From contig JAMPII010000006.1 in the NCBI GenBank assembly GCA_023662835.1, forward strand, positions 1 to 62,590: a stretch of DNA of 62,590 nt, given 5' to 3'. A program made the translations under genes and the position numbers. Positions 8,472 through 18,764 of this stretch are shown in pieces. The DNA is from Muribaculaceae bacterium. Its GTDB lineage: Bacteria > Bacteroidota > Bacteroidia > Bacteroidales > Muribaculaceae. Within the stretch, counting starts at the first letter, position 1; each line of letters opens with the position of its first letter. The notes under the pieces are model-generated. The model saw only the letters and a program-made list of their open reading frames with translations, was not told the origin of the DNA and searched no databases.

Positions 8472-11360
8472 ATGCAAAGCAAAGGAACTACCGGAAGCGC
8501 AATTTCCGGTGTTATCGCAATCTTTCTGGTGTTAGTGTGCCTCTTCTATCTGTCGTTCTCTTGGGTGACAAGCAAATACGAGAAGAAAGCACAGGAATAC
8601 GCGCTGGTTATCGCAGCCGGCGATGCTAATTCCGACACATACCAGCGTGCTTACAAAAGCTACATCGATTCAATCGGTAAAGAAAAAGTCTACCCCGGAC
8701 TGGGTTATACATTCAATCAGGTTCAGAAAATGGGCGTCGGACTCGGTCTCGACCTAAAAGGAGGTATGAACGTCATTCTTCAGGTTTCTGTCCCCGACAT
8801 ACTCCGCTCTATCGCAAACCCCTCCGATTCTAAAACGTTCGACCGCGTTATTGCCGCTACCGACTCAGCAGTGCGAAAAAACAAAGCTTCCGACTACGTT
8901 GCCGAATTCTTCAAGGAATACAAAAGCATCGATCCTCAAGCCGACATGGCTGTCGTTTTCAAATCAGTTGCCAAACGCGGCGAATCAGCCTCACAGGTCG
9001 AAACAACAGTTAAGCAGGAAGTTAAGGACCGCGTTTCATCGTCAACCAACGTGCTCCGCAACCGTATCGACCAGTTCGGTGTAGTTGCCCCAAACATTCA
9101 GGAACTCGAAAAAGATGGTCAGATTCTTCTGGAACTCCCCGGCGTTAAAGAACACGACCGTGTTCGCGATCTGCTCAAAGCTTCCGCCAACCTCGAGTTC
9201 TACGAAGTGTACTCGCTCGACGAAATCTCCAATCAGCTGATGGCTCTCGAAACCGCCCTCCGCGCCGATTCAACCGGCACGGGACGTACATTCTTCGGAA
9301 GCCTCGACCAGCCAGGCTACGCAGGCTCACCCTACATTGGCATGGCAACACAAGCCCACCGCGATGTTATCGACTCAATCCTAACAACCCCGGCCGCTGC
9401 ACGCATCCTTCCCGCAAACCTCAAACTCCGTTGGGAAGTTAAGCCCCGCGAAGCTTCGTTCAACGACACAGTAACCGGCGCAACACGTCGTGTCGACCTC
9501 TACACCCTCGTTGCCCTGAAAACAAACAACGGTAAGCCCGCCCTCAGCGGCGATGTAGTTGTTAACGCAACCTCCGATTTCGACAACATGCAAGGCAACT
9601 ACGTAAGCATGGACATGAACTCCGACGGCGCAAAACAATGGGCACGCGTAACCAAAAACAACCTCGGCAAACCCGTAGCAATCGTGCTCGATGAAGCAGT
9701 ATACTCAGCACCCAATATCAACTCGATAATCGAAGGCGGGCGCTCGCAAATCACTGGTAACTTCACCGTTGAAGATGCAAAAGACCTTGCCAACGTGCTC
9801 AAATCAGGTAAAATGGCCGCCAAAGTCGAAATCATCTCCGACACAGTTATCGGCCCCTCGCTAGGTAAACAAGCTATTCAGGACGGATTCCTGTCGTTCA
9901 TCATCGCCCTCGTGCTCCTGATGATTTTCATGATGGCCTTCTACGGCGTCATCCCCGGCCTCGTTGCCAACATCGGCCTTGTTTGCAACCTCTTCTTCAC
10001 CTTCGGTATTCTCGCCTCATTCCAGGCCGTACTAACCCTGTCGGGAATCGCCGGTATCGTGCTGGCCCTCGGTATGGCAGTCGACGCCAACGTGCTCATC
10101 TTCGAACGCGCTAAAGAAGAACTACGCGCCGGCAAAAAAATCCAGCAGGCAATCGCCGACGGCTATTCAAACGCATTCTCTGCTATCTTCGACTCCAACC
10201 TCACATCGGTCATCACCGCTGTAATCCTGCTCCTCTACGGTACAGGTCCCATCAAAGGATTCGCAACAACACTTATTATCGGTATCGTTTGCTCATTCTT
10301 CACAGCTGTGTTCCTTACCCGTTTGGTATTCATCGGATTCGGCAAAACCAAACCCTTCCAGAATCTTACATTCACAACTCCGCTATCGAAGAACATGTTC
10401 TACGGTACAAAAATCGACTTCCTCGGCCAGAGCAAAATCTCCTTCTCGGTTCTTGGAATCCTCGTTGCTGTCGTAGTTATCTCGCTCTTCACCCGCGGCA
10501 TGAATCAGGGTATCGACTTCTCCGGCGGTCGCAACTACATCATTCAATTCGACCACCCCGTCAAGACCCACGAACTCCAGGCACAACTCGCCCCGATGTT
10601 CGAAGGCTCTCAGCTGTCAGTCATCACCATCGATAACGACACCAAAGTCCGCGTATCAACCAACTACAAAATCAACGACGAAACCGACGGCATCGACGAA
10701 GAAATCACAAACATACTCTACAACGGTCTGAAGTCAGAACTCGGCGACATGACCCTCAACGACTTCTCGACAACCAACGAAAACATAGGTATACAAAGCT
10801 CACAGAAAGTAGGACCCACAATTGCAGCCGACATGAAAGCCGACGCCTACGTAGCCGTAATCCTGTCGCTCATCGCAATGTTCCTCTACATCCTGCTCCG
10901 ATTCCGCAATGTAGCCTTCTCCGTAGGAGCATTGGCAGCCGTTGCATCAACCGCATTCCTCATCATCGGCTTCTATTCTCTCTTCTGGGGCGTGCTTCCA
11001 TTCTCAATGGAAATCGATCAGACCTTCATAGCAGCCATATTGACAGTTATCGGTTATCAGATTAACGACACCGTGGTTGTCTTCGACCGCGTTCGCGAAA
11101 ATCTACAGCTATATCCCAAGCAGAACTTCTATTCGCTCGTTAATCTATCAGTCAACTCAACCCTCTCACGCACAATCATGACCTCTGGTTCGACACTGCT
11201 CGTGCTACTGTGTATCTTCATCCTCGGCGGTGAATCAATACGCTCGTTCACATTCGCAATGATATTCGGTGTAATCATCGGCACACTCGCAACAATCTAC
11301 GTTGCATCGCCCGTTGCTTACCTCACCGACCGTCGTCGCAGCCAAAGTAAAAAAGCATAA
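8472..11360 (+). CDS. secDF: Protein translocase subunit SecDF (fused)
   Basis: 962 aa. SecD and SecF are fused in one chain, as usual in Bacteroidetes. The SecD half starts with one membrane helix (FLVLVCLFYLSFSWV), then GLGLDLKGGMNVILQV, a periplasmic P1-like region, and five helices including GIVLALGMAVDANVLIFERAKEE. The SecF half repeats the fold from about residue 650: NQGIDFSGGRNYIIQF, a short periplasmic domain, then IGYQINDTVVVFDRVREN. The conserved Asp in VDAN and NDTVVVFD is the proton-relay region of the family. It pulls preproteins through SecYEG using the proton gradient. Own promoter upstream; hairpin downstream. Confidence 0.97.
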   Translation: MQSKGTTGSAISGVIAIFLVLVCLFYLSFSWVTSKYEKKAQEYALVIAAGDANSDTYQRAYKSYIDSIGKEKVYPGLGYTFNQVQKMGVGLGLDLKGGMNVILQVSVPDILRSIANPSDSKTFDRVIAATDSAVRKNKASDYVAEFFKEYKSIDPQADMAVVFKSVAKRGESASQVETTVKQEVKDRVSSSTNVLRNRIDQFGVVAPNIQELEKDGQILLELPGVKEHDRVRDLLKASANLEFYEVYSLDEISNQLMALETALRADSTGTGRTFFGSLDQPGYAGSPYIGMATQAHRDVIDSILTTPAAARILPANLKLRWEVKPREASFNDTVTGATRRVDLYTLVALKTNNGKPALSGDVVVNATSDFDNMQGNYVSMDMNSDGAKQWARVTKNNLGKPVAIVLDEAVYSAPNINSIIEGGRSQITGNFTVEDAKDLANVLKSGKMAAKVEIISDTVIGPSLGKQAIQDGFLSFIIALVLLMIFMMAFYGVIPGLVANIGLVCNLFFTFGILASFQAVLTLSGIAGIVLALGMAVDANVLIFERAKEELRAGKKIQQAIADGYSNAFSAIFDSNLTSVITAVILLLYGTGPIKGFATTLIIGIVCSFFTAVFLTRLVFIGFGKTKPFQNLTFTTPLSKNMFYGTKIDFLGQSKISFSVLGILVAVVVISLFTRGMNQGIDFSGGRNYIIQFDHPVKTHELQAQLAPMFEGSQLSVITIDNDTKVRVSTNYKINDETDGIDEEITNILYNGLKSELGDMTLNDFSTTNENIGIQSSQKVGPTIAADMKADAYVAVILSLIAMFLYILLRFRNVAFSVGALAAVASTAFLIIGFYSLFWGVLPFSMEIDQTFIAAILTVIGYQINDTVVVFDRVRENLQLYPKQNFYSLVNLSVNSTLSRTIMTSGSTLLVLLCIFILGGESIRSFTFAMIFGVIIGTLATIYVASPVAYLTDRRRSQSKKA

Positions 11361-11399
11361 TCATAGTCAAATACACATTCCCCTTTATTCATCCCTGTT

Positions 11400-11429
11400 G
11401 AGGTAGGAACGCGTGAGCGCTTCTACCTC
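11400..11429 (+). terminator. Hairpin after secDF
   Basis: GAGGTAGGAACGC (11400-11412) pairs with GCGCTTCTACCTC (11417-11429) with one wobble and one mismatch; ATTTCTTT follows. Probable terminator 40 nt beyond the secDF stop. Confidence 0.65.
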
Positions 11430-11599
11430 ATTTCTTTACATGAATCCGCAACAACTCAGCCCCGCCTGGCACCCGATTCATTAAAAATGATTATTTTCGC
11501 GAACAAATGCCCCTCGCCACAAGTTACAAAGCTAACAAACGATGGCTCCCTAATCAGCAACTACTTATATCAAATTCACTACAAACTACTAACATCAAA

Positions 11600-12292
11600 A
11601 TGGAAACATCCAAAAAGAAACTCGTCATATCAACCGGAGCCGGCATGAGTGCCGAGTCCGGAATCCGAACCTTTCGCGATGCCGGAGGCTTGTGGGAAAA
11701 CTATCCCGTCATGCAGGTGGCCTCAGCCGATGGCTTCGAGGCCAATCCCGCCCTTGTCCACGAATTTTACAACAAGCGACGGGCTGAATTGATAAACGCG
11801 CAGCCCAACGCAGGCCACACAGCTCTTTCCAAGCTTGAGGATCGCTTCGACACCTATATCATAACCCAAAACGTCGACAACCTCCATGAACGCGCCGGCT
11901 CAACCAAAGTGCTCCACCTCCACGGCGAACTCATGAAAGTGCGAGCCCTCGACGACGACAGCAAAGTATACGAACTTAAGCCCGGACATCTCGAAACAAC
12001 GCCAGACACAATAATCGACGGCCACCACGTACGCCCCCACATTGTATTCTTCCAGGAGGCAGTGCCCAACTTCGAGCCTGCTGTCCGAATCGTCGAACAG
12101 GCCGATATATTTGTCGTTATCGGAACCTCCCTCAATGTCTATCCGGCTGCTTCGCTGCTGCATTACGTAAAACCCGGTGTGCCAATCTACTACATCGATC
12201 CCAACCCGGCTGCTGTTCCGCCCGGCGTAAATGTCATACCCCTTCCCGCAACCAAAGGCGTCGAAGTGCTAACTCAACTAATCTGCCCATAA
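11600..12292 (+). CDS. Sir2-family NAD-dependent protein deacylase lacking the zinc cysteines
   Basis: 230 aa from the ATG of METSKKKL, preferred to an in-frame start 31 codons upstream that lacks Sir2 similarity. The NAD-binding motifs are present: STGAGMSAESGIRTFRD, TQNVDNLHERAG, the catalytic LHGEL (H108) and VIGTSLNVYPAASLL. The Y57-x-x-R60 pair (FYNKRR) matches the class III feature linked to desuccinylation/demalonylation in CobB and SIRT5. The four cysteines of the structural zinc ribbon are absent; the only Cys is in the C-terminal LICP. Zinc-less CobB-like sirtuins do occur in Bacteroidetes. Cytoplasmic. It stands alone between secDF and the cell-wall cluster. Confidence 0.9.
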   Translation: METSKKKLVISTGAGMSAESGIRTFRDAGGLWENYPVMQVASADGFEANPALVHEFYNKRRAELINAQPNAGHTALSKLEDRFDTYIITQNVDNLHERAGSTKVLHLHGELMKVRALDDDSKVYELKPGHLETTPDTIIDGHHVRPHIVFFQEAVPNFEPAVRIVEQADIFVVIGTSLNVYPAASLLHYVKPGVPIYYIDPNPAAVPPGVNVIPLPATKGVEVLTQLICP

Positions 12293-12331
12293 CACAACAT
12301 ATATTATTGGACAGGCTCTAAATCTTATAGT

Positions 12332-12369
12332 AAGGCTGTGAAGTTTGCAAATGCAAATTCCACAGCCTT
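12332..12369. terminator. Imperfect inverted repeat between the sirtuin gene and rsmH
   Basis: AAGGCTGTGAAGTTTGC (12332-12348) and GCAAATTCCACAGCCTT (12353-12369) pair over 17 positions with one mismatch and one wobble. There is no long T run, so it may be a weak terminator or RNA structure. The rest of the 254-bp gap holds only a poor -7-like TAACTTTA (12517-12524); no mraZ gene is present. Confidence 0.45.
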
Positions 12370-12546
12370 GCTATATCCTGCATTTTGCAACACAAATTTG
12401 CCAAAAATATGAATTTATAAGGTGGCAATCAGCGAAAAATCATTTATTTGCCCGAATGTAGATAACTTTCTCTGCTAAAACAAAAATTTCTGTATGCAAA
12501 TTCAAGGGATTTATAGTAACTTTACTGCCTAAACTGCGCGTAAACT

Positions 12547-13455
12547 ATGGCTACGGAAACATATCACATTCCCGCACTCCTCGACCAAACCATCAAAGGC
12601 TTGAATATCAAGCCTGACGGAGTGTATGCCGACGTCACTTTCGGTGGCGGCGGCCATTCCCGCGCCATAATCGCAAATCTAGCCGAAAATGGCCATCTCT
12701 ACGGCTTCGACCAGGATCTCGACGCCCGGGCTAACACTATCAACGATCCCAGGTTTACATTTGTATACTCCAACTTCCGCTTCCTGCGCAATTTCATGCT
12801 CTACTATGGAGTTGACGGCCTCGACGGAATCCTTGCCGACCTCGGAGTGTCATTCCACCATTTCGACGACGCATCCCGCGGATTTTCATTCCGCGCCGAC
12901 GGCCCACTCGACATGCGAATGAACCGCTCAGCCTCATTAACCGCTGCAAAAATTGTTGAAGAATACACAGTCGACCAGCTCACACAGCTGATGCGCCTCT
13001 ACGGCGAACTGCGCCAGGCCAGGCAAATAGCTCTGGCTATCGACAAAGCCCGCAAGCAAGCCCCCCTCGCCACAACAGCATCCCTGCTCCAGGCAATAAA
13101 GCCATACATCGACCCAAAACACGAAAAAAAAGAACTCGCACAGGTGTTCCAGGCGCTGCGCATCGAAGTAAACGACGAAATGGAAGTGCTACGGCAATTC
13201 CTCTCACAAGCCCTCCGCACACTACGCCCCGGAGGACGGCTCTGCATAATCACATACCACTCCCTTGAGGACAGGCTCGTCAAAAACTTCATGCGAGCCG
13301 GAAACTTCGAAGGCAAAGTCGAAACCGATTTCTACGGCCGATCAACAGCGCCTATGAAACTCCTCACAGCAAAACCTATCGTCCCCGACGAAAAAGAAAT
13401 AGAAGCAAACCCACGCTCACGCAGCGCAAAACTACGAATCGCACAACGACTTTAA
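12547..13455 (+). CDS. rsmH: 16S rRNA (cytosine1402-N4)-methyltransferase RsmH
   Basis: 302 aa, the usual length. The SAM-binding Rossmann motif is VTFGGGGHSRAI with an acidic loop at GFDQDLDA. The helical insert carries LMRLYGELRQARQIA, and RLCIITYHSLEDRLVK is the family signature near the C-terminus. It methylates C1402 of 16S rRNA in the decoding centre. It opens the division/cell-wall cluster, 13 nt ahead of ftsL. The mraZ gene that usually precedes it is absent here. Confidence 0.97.
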   Translation: MATETYHIPALLDQTIKGLNIKPDGVYADVTFGGGGHSRAIIANLAENGHLYGFDQDLDARANTINDPRFTFVYSNFRFLRNFMLYYGVDGLDGILADLGVSFHHFDDASRGFSFRADGPLDMRMNRSASLTAAKIVEEYTVDQLTQLMRLYGELRQARQIALAIDKARKQAPLATTASLLQAIKPYIDPKHEKKELAQVFQALRIEVNDEMEVLRQFLSQALRTLRPGGRLCIITYHSLEDRLVKNFMRAGNFEGKVETDFYGRSTAPMKLLTAKPIVPDEKEIEANPRSRSAKLRIAQRL

Positions 13456-13468
13456 TACCCCTCCGAAA

Positions 13469-13810
13469 ATGGCAAAAAAAGCAAAAAAGAAAGCCGACAA
13501 CTTGCTCCGACGCACACTCCAGGGCCGTATACTGTCGTCCGACTTCTTCCTAAACCACTGGAAATCAATAATCCTGGCCTTGTTCATGGTGCTAATATAC
13601 ATAAACAACCGCTACCAATGCGCAACACGCATGGAGCAGATTCGCCGGCTCGAACAACGACTCGAAATTGTCGAAACCGAGCGCATACGCGAACGTTCGC
13701 AGTACATGAGTCGCATACGCGAATCATCAATGCAACAAATGGTCGAGAAAATGAACCTCCAGCTCGCCGTTCAGGATCAGCCACCCTACCGTATCAAAAA
13801 CAACAAATAA
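13469..13810 (+). CDS. ftsL: FtsL-like division protein
   Basis: 113 aa. A basic cytoplasmic N-terminus (AKKAKKKADNLLRR) precedes one membrane helix (SIILALFMVLIYI, about residues 30-46) and a heptad-rich periplasmic coiled coil (MEQIRRLEQRLEIVETERIRER). The topology and place between rsmH and ftsI match FtsL, which with FtsB and FtsQ activates FtsWI. The sequence itself is too divergent for a firm family match; the call rests on topology and synteny. Confidence 0.85.
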   Translation: MAKKAKKKADNLLRRTLQGRILSSDFFLNHWKSIILALFMVLIYINNRYQCATRMEQIRRLEQRLEIVETERIRERSQYMSRIRESSMQQMVEKMNLQLAVQDQPPYRIKNNK

Positions 13811-13853
13811 TCATCTCCTGCCCCGCAACTAACTCCTCAACCAACCCAAAATA

Positions 13854-15941
13854 ATGAAAAAAGAAAACCGTACACATATCCTCCTACGCTACCTGTGGGT
13901 AATAGCCGGAATCATGTTGATTGTGGTGGCCGTTGTGTACAAGGCTCTCGACAACACTATAATACACGCCGACGATTGGAACCGCAAAGCCCTCGATGAA
14001 CTGTCAAAAGTACAGGTGATAAAGCCCGAACGAGGCAACATCCTGGCCTCAAACGGCTCAATCCTCGCTACCAACCTCACTTTCTACAACGTCCGAATCG
14101 ACTTCCGCTCCGAACGATTCCTCGAAGGACAGTACCTGCTCGCAATCGACTCCCTTGCCGACTCAATGGCACGCTACTTCCCAATCCGCGACGCAGCCGG
14201 ATGGAAAAAACGACTCAGCCAACCCCTCGAAAAACCCAAATCACGCCGTCCGCGAGCATTCAAACTAATCGGCAACGTCTCCTACGCTCAGTACGAGCAC
14301 CTGCGCACATTCCCATTCCTCAAAATTAAAAATCCTAATAAAAACGGCCTTACACGCGAAGCCGTCATGCGACGTGTCAACCCCTATGGCGCAATGGCAC
14401 GCCGTTCGGTAGGTGGAGTCGGAATCGACTCCGTCAACGGCGAAACTCACGGAATATCCGGGCTCGAACGCGCCCTCGACACCCTCCTGTACGGAACCCC
14501 GGGCCTCGCCAAAAAAATCCCCCTCACAAAAGATATTGTAAACTGGACCGACATCCCCCCTCAACCCGGCTACAACATCACAACAACCATCGACATCAAC
14601 ATGCAGGACATTGTTGAAAACGAACTCAACAACATCCTAACCTACTGCGATGCCGACTGGGGAGTAGCCGTCCTAATGGAAGTAGAAACCGGCAACATAC
14701 GAGCCATCTCAAACCTCGAAAAAAGCCCCTCCGGACGCCCCGGCGACTACATCGAGGGCATGAACCGCGCAGTGCTCGGATTCGAACCCGGTTCCGTAGT
14801 TAAAACCCTCTCAATGATGATTGCTCTCGACGACGGAATTGTCTCGAACGTAAACGAAGTCATCACTACCGGACGTGCGTTCCCATACGCCGGAGGCCGC
14901 CCGATAACCGACTCCCACGCCTGCACATCAATGCCCGTCAAAGAAGTGATCGAACGCTCCTCAAACATCGGTATGGCCAAAATAATCACACGCCGCTACG
15001 GCGACCACCCCGGACAGTTCTACTCACGCATAAAAAAACTCGGATTCCTCGACCCAATGAAAACCGGCATAGCCGGCGAGCGGCCGCCCCGCTTCGATTC
15101 CGTGCCCGACAATCGCGGCGGACGAATCGCACTGTCGCGCATGAGCTACGGCTACACAACCGAAATCCCGCCACTCTACACATTATCAATCTACAACGCA
15201 ATTGCAAACAACGGAAAATATGTGCGCCCCCGACTCGTATCGCGAATGACTTCCGAAACAACCGACACAATCCTCCCAATAACATATATCGGCTCCGGAC
15301 GAGCTTGTTCCGAAAAAACCGCCGAGCTGATGCGAATGATGCTCACAAACGTTGTTTGGGGCGACCACGGAACCGGTAAACTGCTCCGTAACGACAAAGT
15401 GCGCATTGCCGGAAAAACCGGAACATGCTACATGATCGAGAACAAAGGCTACAACACCAGCAAAAAACGCCTCGCATTCTGCGGATTCTTCCCCGCCGAA
15501 AACCCAAAATACTCATGCATTGTCCTAACGTGCCGGCCCCGTCAAAACGCATTCGGCGCCGCCTCAACCTCAGGCACAGTGCTAAAGAACATAGCCCTGA
15601 AAATGTATTCCCGCGGAATGCTCGACAACAATTCCGACTTCCATGACATCGCTCCCTCCCAGCCTTCGTCGCCCGTTATGCTGGCCTCCTCCAAAAGCCG
15701 CGCCAACTATCTGCGCGAATGCTTCGACATGGGTCACGTGCGCCATTTCACAGCCCCCGCCCCCCGCCAAGGCGCAGTCCCTTCCCTGCTAGGCTGCTCA
15801 TTGCGCGACGCAATTGCACGCATGGAATCCATAGGCCTCAACGTAACATTCTCCGGCTCAGGCTATGTAACAGCCCAGTCAATTGCCCCCGGAAGCACTA
15901 CAACACCCGGCCAGAGCATCCACCTCACACTCCATCAATAA
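13854..15941 (+). CDS. ftsI: Division-specific transpeptidase FtsI (PBP3) with a PASTA domain
   Basis: 695 aa. One N-terminal membrane helix (about 12-30) is followed by the PBP dimerisation module and the penicillin-binding transpeptidase domain. The active-site motifs are S314-VV-K317 (GSVVK), S369-S-N and K521-T-G-T. The C-terminal about 65 residues (PSLLGCSLRDAIARMESIGL) form a PASTA domain, as in many Bacteroidetes and Gram-positive homologues. It cross-links septal peptidoglycan in partnership with FtsW. It lies 43 nt after ftsL. Confidence 0.96.
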   Translation: MKKENRTHILLRYLWVIAGIMLIVVAVVYKALDNTIIHADDWNRKALDELSKVQVIKPERGNILASNGSILATNLTFYNVRIDFRSERFLEGQYLLAIDSLADSMARYFPIRDAAGWKKRLSQPLEKPKSRRPRAFKLIGNVSYAQYEHLRTFPFLKIKNPNKNGLTREAVMRRVNPYGAMARRSVGGVGIDSVNGETHGISGLERALDTLLYGTPGLAKKIPLTKDIVNWTDIPPQPGYNITTTIDINMQDIVENELNNILTYCDADWGVAVLMEVETGNIRAISNLEKSPSGRPGDYIEGMNRAVLGFEPGSVVKTLSMMIALDDGIVSNVNEVITTGRAFPYAGGRPITDSHACTSMPVKEVIERSSNIGMAKIITRRYGDHPGQFYSRIKKLGFLDPMKTGIAGERPPRFDSVPDNRGGRIALSRMSYGYTTEIPPLYTLSIYNAIANNGKYVRPRLVSRMTSETTDTILPITYIGSGRACSEKTAELMRMMLTNVVWGDHGTGKLLRNDKVRIAGKTGTCYMIENKGYNTSKKRLAFCGFFPAENPKYSCIVLTCRPRQNAFGAASTSGTVLKNIALKMYSRGMLDNNSDFHDIAPSQPSSPVMLASSKSRANYLRECFDMGHVRHFTAPAPRQGAVPSLLGCSLRDAIARMESIGLNVTFSGSGYVTAQSIAPGSTTTPGQSIHLTLHQ

Positions 15942-15959
15942 ACTTAATCCCAACCATAT

Positions 15960-17414
15960 ATGAAATCGCTAAAACAACTCCTTCAGGCAATCTCACCAAT
16001 TGAAATAATCGGTTCGGAAAAGAAAAACATCACCGACTTGGTCAGCGACTCACGACGCGTCAGCAAAGGCGCCCTTTTCGTCGCCGTGCGCGGATGCACA
16101 GTCGACGGCCACTCATTCATCCCACTGCTCCAGTACAGCGGAGTAGGTGCTATTGTTTGCGAAGAGTTCCCCGAAATTATCGAATCGTCGATTACATATA
16201 TCAAAGTTGCCGACTCTGCAATAGCCCTGGGTCTCCTGGCATCCCAATGGTACGACAACCCGTCACGCAAACTCAAACTCGTCGGTGTCACCGGAACAAA
16301 CGGCAAAACAACAACAGCAACCCTAATCTACGAAATGGCCCGCCTACAGGGCTACAAAGCCGGCCTGCTCTCAACCGTCTGCAACTACATCGAGTCCGAA
16401 GCAATCCCAACAAACCAAACAACCCCCGACCCGCTAACAATAAATCAGCTACTGGCGCGGATGGTTGATGCCGGTTGCCAATACGCCGCAATGGAAGTAA
16501 GCTCCCACGCCGCCCATCAGCACCGCATTGCCGGACTAACATTCGCCGGAGGCATATTCACCAACCTCACACGCGACCACATGGACTATCACAAAACAGT
16601 CCAGGCCTACCTCCAAGCAAAAAAATCATTCTTCGACTCCCTCCCTCAACAAGCTTTCGCCCTGACAAACGCCGACGACAAAAACGGCGCCGTAATGCTG
16701 CAAAACACAGCCGCCGAACGCTACACCTACTCCCTGCGAACAATGGCCAACTTCCATTGTCGCGTTGTCGAAAGCCGCCTCGACGGTATGCTCCTGTCGC
16801 TAAACGGTAACGAAGTGGAAGTCCTCTTCACAGGCCGCTTCAACGCCTACAACCTGACCGCCGTCTACGGAGCCTCAATTCTCCTGGGCTGGGAAAACGA
16901 AAAAGTAATGACCGCAATGAGCCGCCTCGTCCCCGTGGCCGGCCGATTCCAGGCTTTCCATTCACCAAAAGGCTGCACAGCTATCGTCGACTACGCCCAC
17001 ACCCCCGATGCCGTTGTAAACGTACTCCAGGCAATCCGCGAAATTGCCGGAGCCGACGCAAACATCATAACCGTTGTCGGTGCCGGCGGCGACCGCGACC
17101 GCGGAAAACGTCCCATAATGGCCCGCGAAGCTGCTGCCCGCTCCAATCGCTTGATTCTCACATCCGACAACCCCCGAACCGAGGACCCCGAACAAATCAT
17201 ACGCGAAATGGAAACCGGCCTCGACCTAGAAGCCCGCTCGCGAACCCTCTCTATTGCCGACCGCCGTCAGGCTATACGCACTGCCGCCGCCCTGGCTCAA
17301 AAAGGCGACGTCATTCTCATCGCCGGCAAAGGCCACGAGGACTATCAGGAAATAAACCACATCAAACATCATTTCGACGACCGCGAAGAAATCTGCAACG
17401 CCTTCAAGGCTTAG
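15960..17414 (+). CDS. murE: UDP-MurNAc-L-Ala-D-Glu:meso-diaminopimelate ligase MurE
   Basis: 484 aa, three Mur-ligase domains. The ATP-binding loop is G112-TNGKTT. The C-terminal domain has the D403-NPR406 motif (SDNPRTEDP) diagnostic for meso-diaminopimelate as the amino acid added, rather than lysine. The cell wall is therefore predicted to be of the DAP type. The start is the ATG of MKSLKQLLQ, 18 nt after the ftsI stop. Confidence 0.96.
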   Translation: MKSLKQLLQAISPIEIIGSEKKNITDLVSDSRRVSKGALFVAVRGCTVDGHSFIPLLQYSGVGAIVCEEFPEIIESSITYIKVADSAIALGLLASQWYDNPSRKLKLVGVTGTNGKTTTATLIYEMARLQGYKAGLLSTVCNYIESEAIPTNQTTPDPLTINQLLARMVDAGCQYAAMEVSSHAAHQHRIAGLTFAGGIFTNLTRDHMDYHKTVQAYLQAKKSFFDSLPQQAFALTNADDKNGAVMLQNTAAERYTYSLRTMANFHCRVVESRLDGMLLSLNGNEVEVLFTGRFNAYNLTAVYGASILLGWENEKVMTAMSRLVPVAGRFQAFHSPKGCTAIVDYAHTPDAVVNVLQAIREIAGADANIITVVGAGGDRDRGKRPIMAREAAARSNRLILTSDNPRTEDPEQIIREMETGLDLEARSRTLSIADRRQAIRTAAALAQKGDVILIAGKGHEDYQEINHIKHHFDDREEICNAFKA

Positions 17415-17440
17415 AATATGTATAAAAACAAATCTATATA

Positions 17441-18763
17441 ATGTTATATCACCTATTCCAAAGCCTCTCCTCCTACACCGACTTGCCCGGTATGCGTCTG
17501 ATGGACTATATCACCTTCCGCTCAGGCGCAGCTCTGGTATTATCGCTATTCATAGCTATCGTGTTCGGACGCAAAATAATCGACCGCCTGCAATTGATGC
17601 AGGTCGGCGAAATCGTGCGCGACCTCGGGCTAGAAGGTCAAATGAAGAAAACCGGCACCCCAACAATGGGCGGCATAATAATCATACTCGCCATTCTAAT
17701 CCCTTGTCTGCTGGTAGGAAACCTGACCAACGTCTACATGCTCCTGATGATCGTAGCAACCCTGTGGCTCGGCATCCTCGGATTCCTCGACGACTACATA
17801 AAAGTACACCGCCACGACAAGGACGGCCTAAAAGGAAAATTCAAAATCGTAGGCCAAGTAGGTCTCGGACTCATTGTCGGACTAACAATGATGCTATCCC
17901 CTTCGATAACCAGCCGCGAGTCATCGGCTGTCGACCATATGCAAGTCGACAACGTCGGCACCACCGCAATCACCAATCCCGATTCCCCCAATCCCGATTC
18001 CCCCTCGCTGTCGCCCGATGTAAAAGCGCCCGTAACAACAATACCTTTCGTCAAAAGCCACAACTTCAACTACACCTCCCTCACCCGCTTCCTCGGCTCC
18101 GCAGCGCCCCTCGGCGGCTGGATTTTATTCATCGCTGTAGTTATATTCCTCGTCACGGCAACCTCCAACGGCGCAAACCTCACCGATGGCCTCGACGGCC
18201 TCGCTACAGGCACATCCGCAATAATCGGAACCTCACTTGCCATCATGGCATATCTGGGAGGCAACATAATCTACTCCAGCTATCTGAACATCATGTACTT
18301 GCCCGGAAGCGAAGAGCTCGTCGTGTTCATGTCCGCATTCATAGGTGCTCTGGTCGGTTTCCTCTGGTACAATGCCTACCCGGCTCAGGTATTCATGGGC
18401 GACACCGGTAGCCTCACCCTCGGAGGCATAATCGCCGTCTTCGCCGTCCTAATCCGCAAAGAGCTACTTCTGCCCGTGCTCTGCGCCATATTCTATTTCG
18501 AGGACCTCTCGGTAGTGCTCCAAGTAGCCTACTTCAAATACACAAAACGCCGCTACGGCCAAGGCCGACGCATATTCAAGATGACACCTCTCCATCATCA
18601 TTTCCAACGGGAAACATCACCACTCGGCCCCGACGGAAACCCTTGCCCGACTTTATTCAGCCGCCCGGCTCATGCCATTCCCGAATCGAAAATCGTTGTT
18701 CGCTTCTGGATTGTTGGTATAATTCTGGCCGTCACGGCATTTGTAACTCTAAAAATCCGTTAA
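17441..18763 (+). CDS. mraY: Phospho-MurNAc-pentapeptide transferase MraY with loop insertions
   Basis: 440 aa, about 80 longer than E. coli MraY. Ten-helix integral membrane enzyme making lipid I. The catalytic landmarks GFLDDYIKV, TDGLDGLA, FMGDTGSL and the LHHHFQ histidine cluster are present. Extra length comes from two hydrophilic insertions. One of about 55 residues follows GLTMML and contains a doubled NPDSP peptide encoded by two exact 15-bp repeats (17975-18004). The other, of about 20 residues, lies between HHHFQ and ESKIVVRFW, where most MraY proteins have only about seven. A comparable first insertion is known in Bacteroidetes; the second I do not recall. Confidence 0.95.
   Translation: MLYHLFQSLSSYTDLPGMRLMDYITFRSGAALVLSLFIAIVFGRKIIDRLQLMQVGEIVRDLGLEGQMKKTGTPTMGGIIIILAILIPCLLVGNLTNVYMLLMIVATLWLGILGFLDDYIKVHRHDKDGLKGKFKIVGQVGLGLIVGLTMMLSPSITSRESSAVDHMQVDNVGTTAITNPDSPNPDSPSLSPDVKAPVTTIPFVKSHNFNYTSLTRFLGSAAPLGGWILFIAVVIFLVTATSNGANLTDGLDGLATGTSAIIGTSLAIMAYLGGNIIYSSYLNIMYLPGSEELVVFMSAFIGALVGFLWYNAYPAQVFMGDTGSLTLGGIIAVFAVLIRKELLLPVLCAIFYFEDLSVVLQVAYFKYTKRRYGQGRRIFKMTPLHHHFQRETSPLGPDGNPCPTLFSRPAHAIPESKIVVRFWIVGIILAVTAFVTLKIR
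17975..18004 (+). repeat. Two exact 15-bp tandem repeats inside mraY
   Basis: The unit AATCCCGATTCCCCC occurs twice back to back and encodes a doubled NPDSP. The unit is a multiple of three, so gain or loss would keep the frame. Confidence 0.9.
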
Positions 18764-18764
18764 T

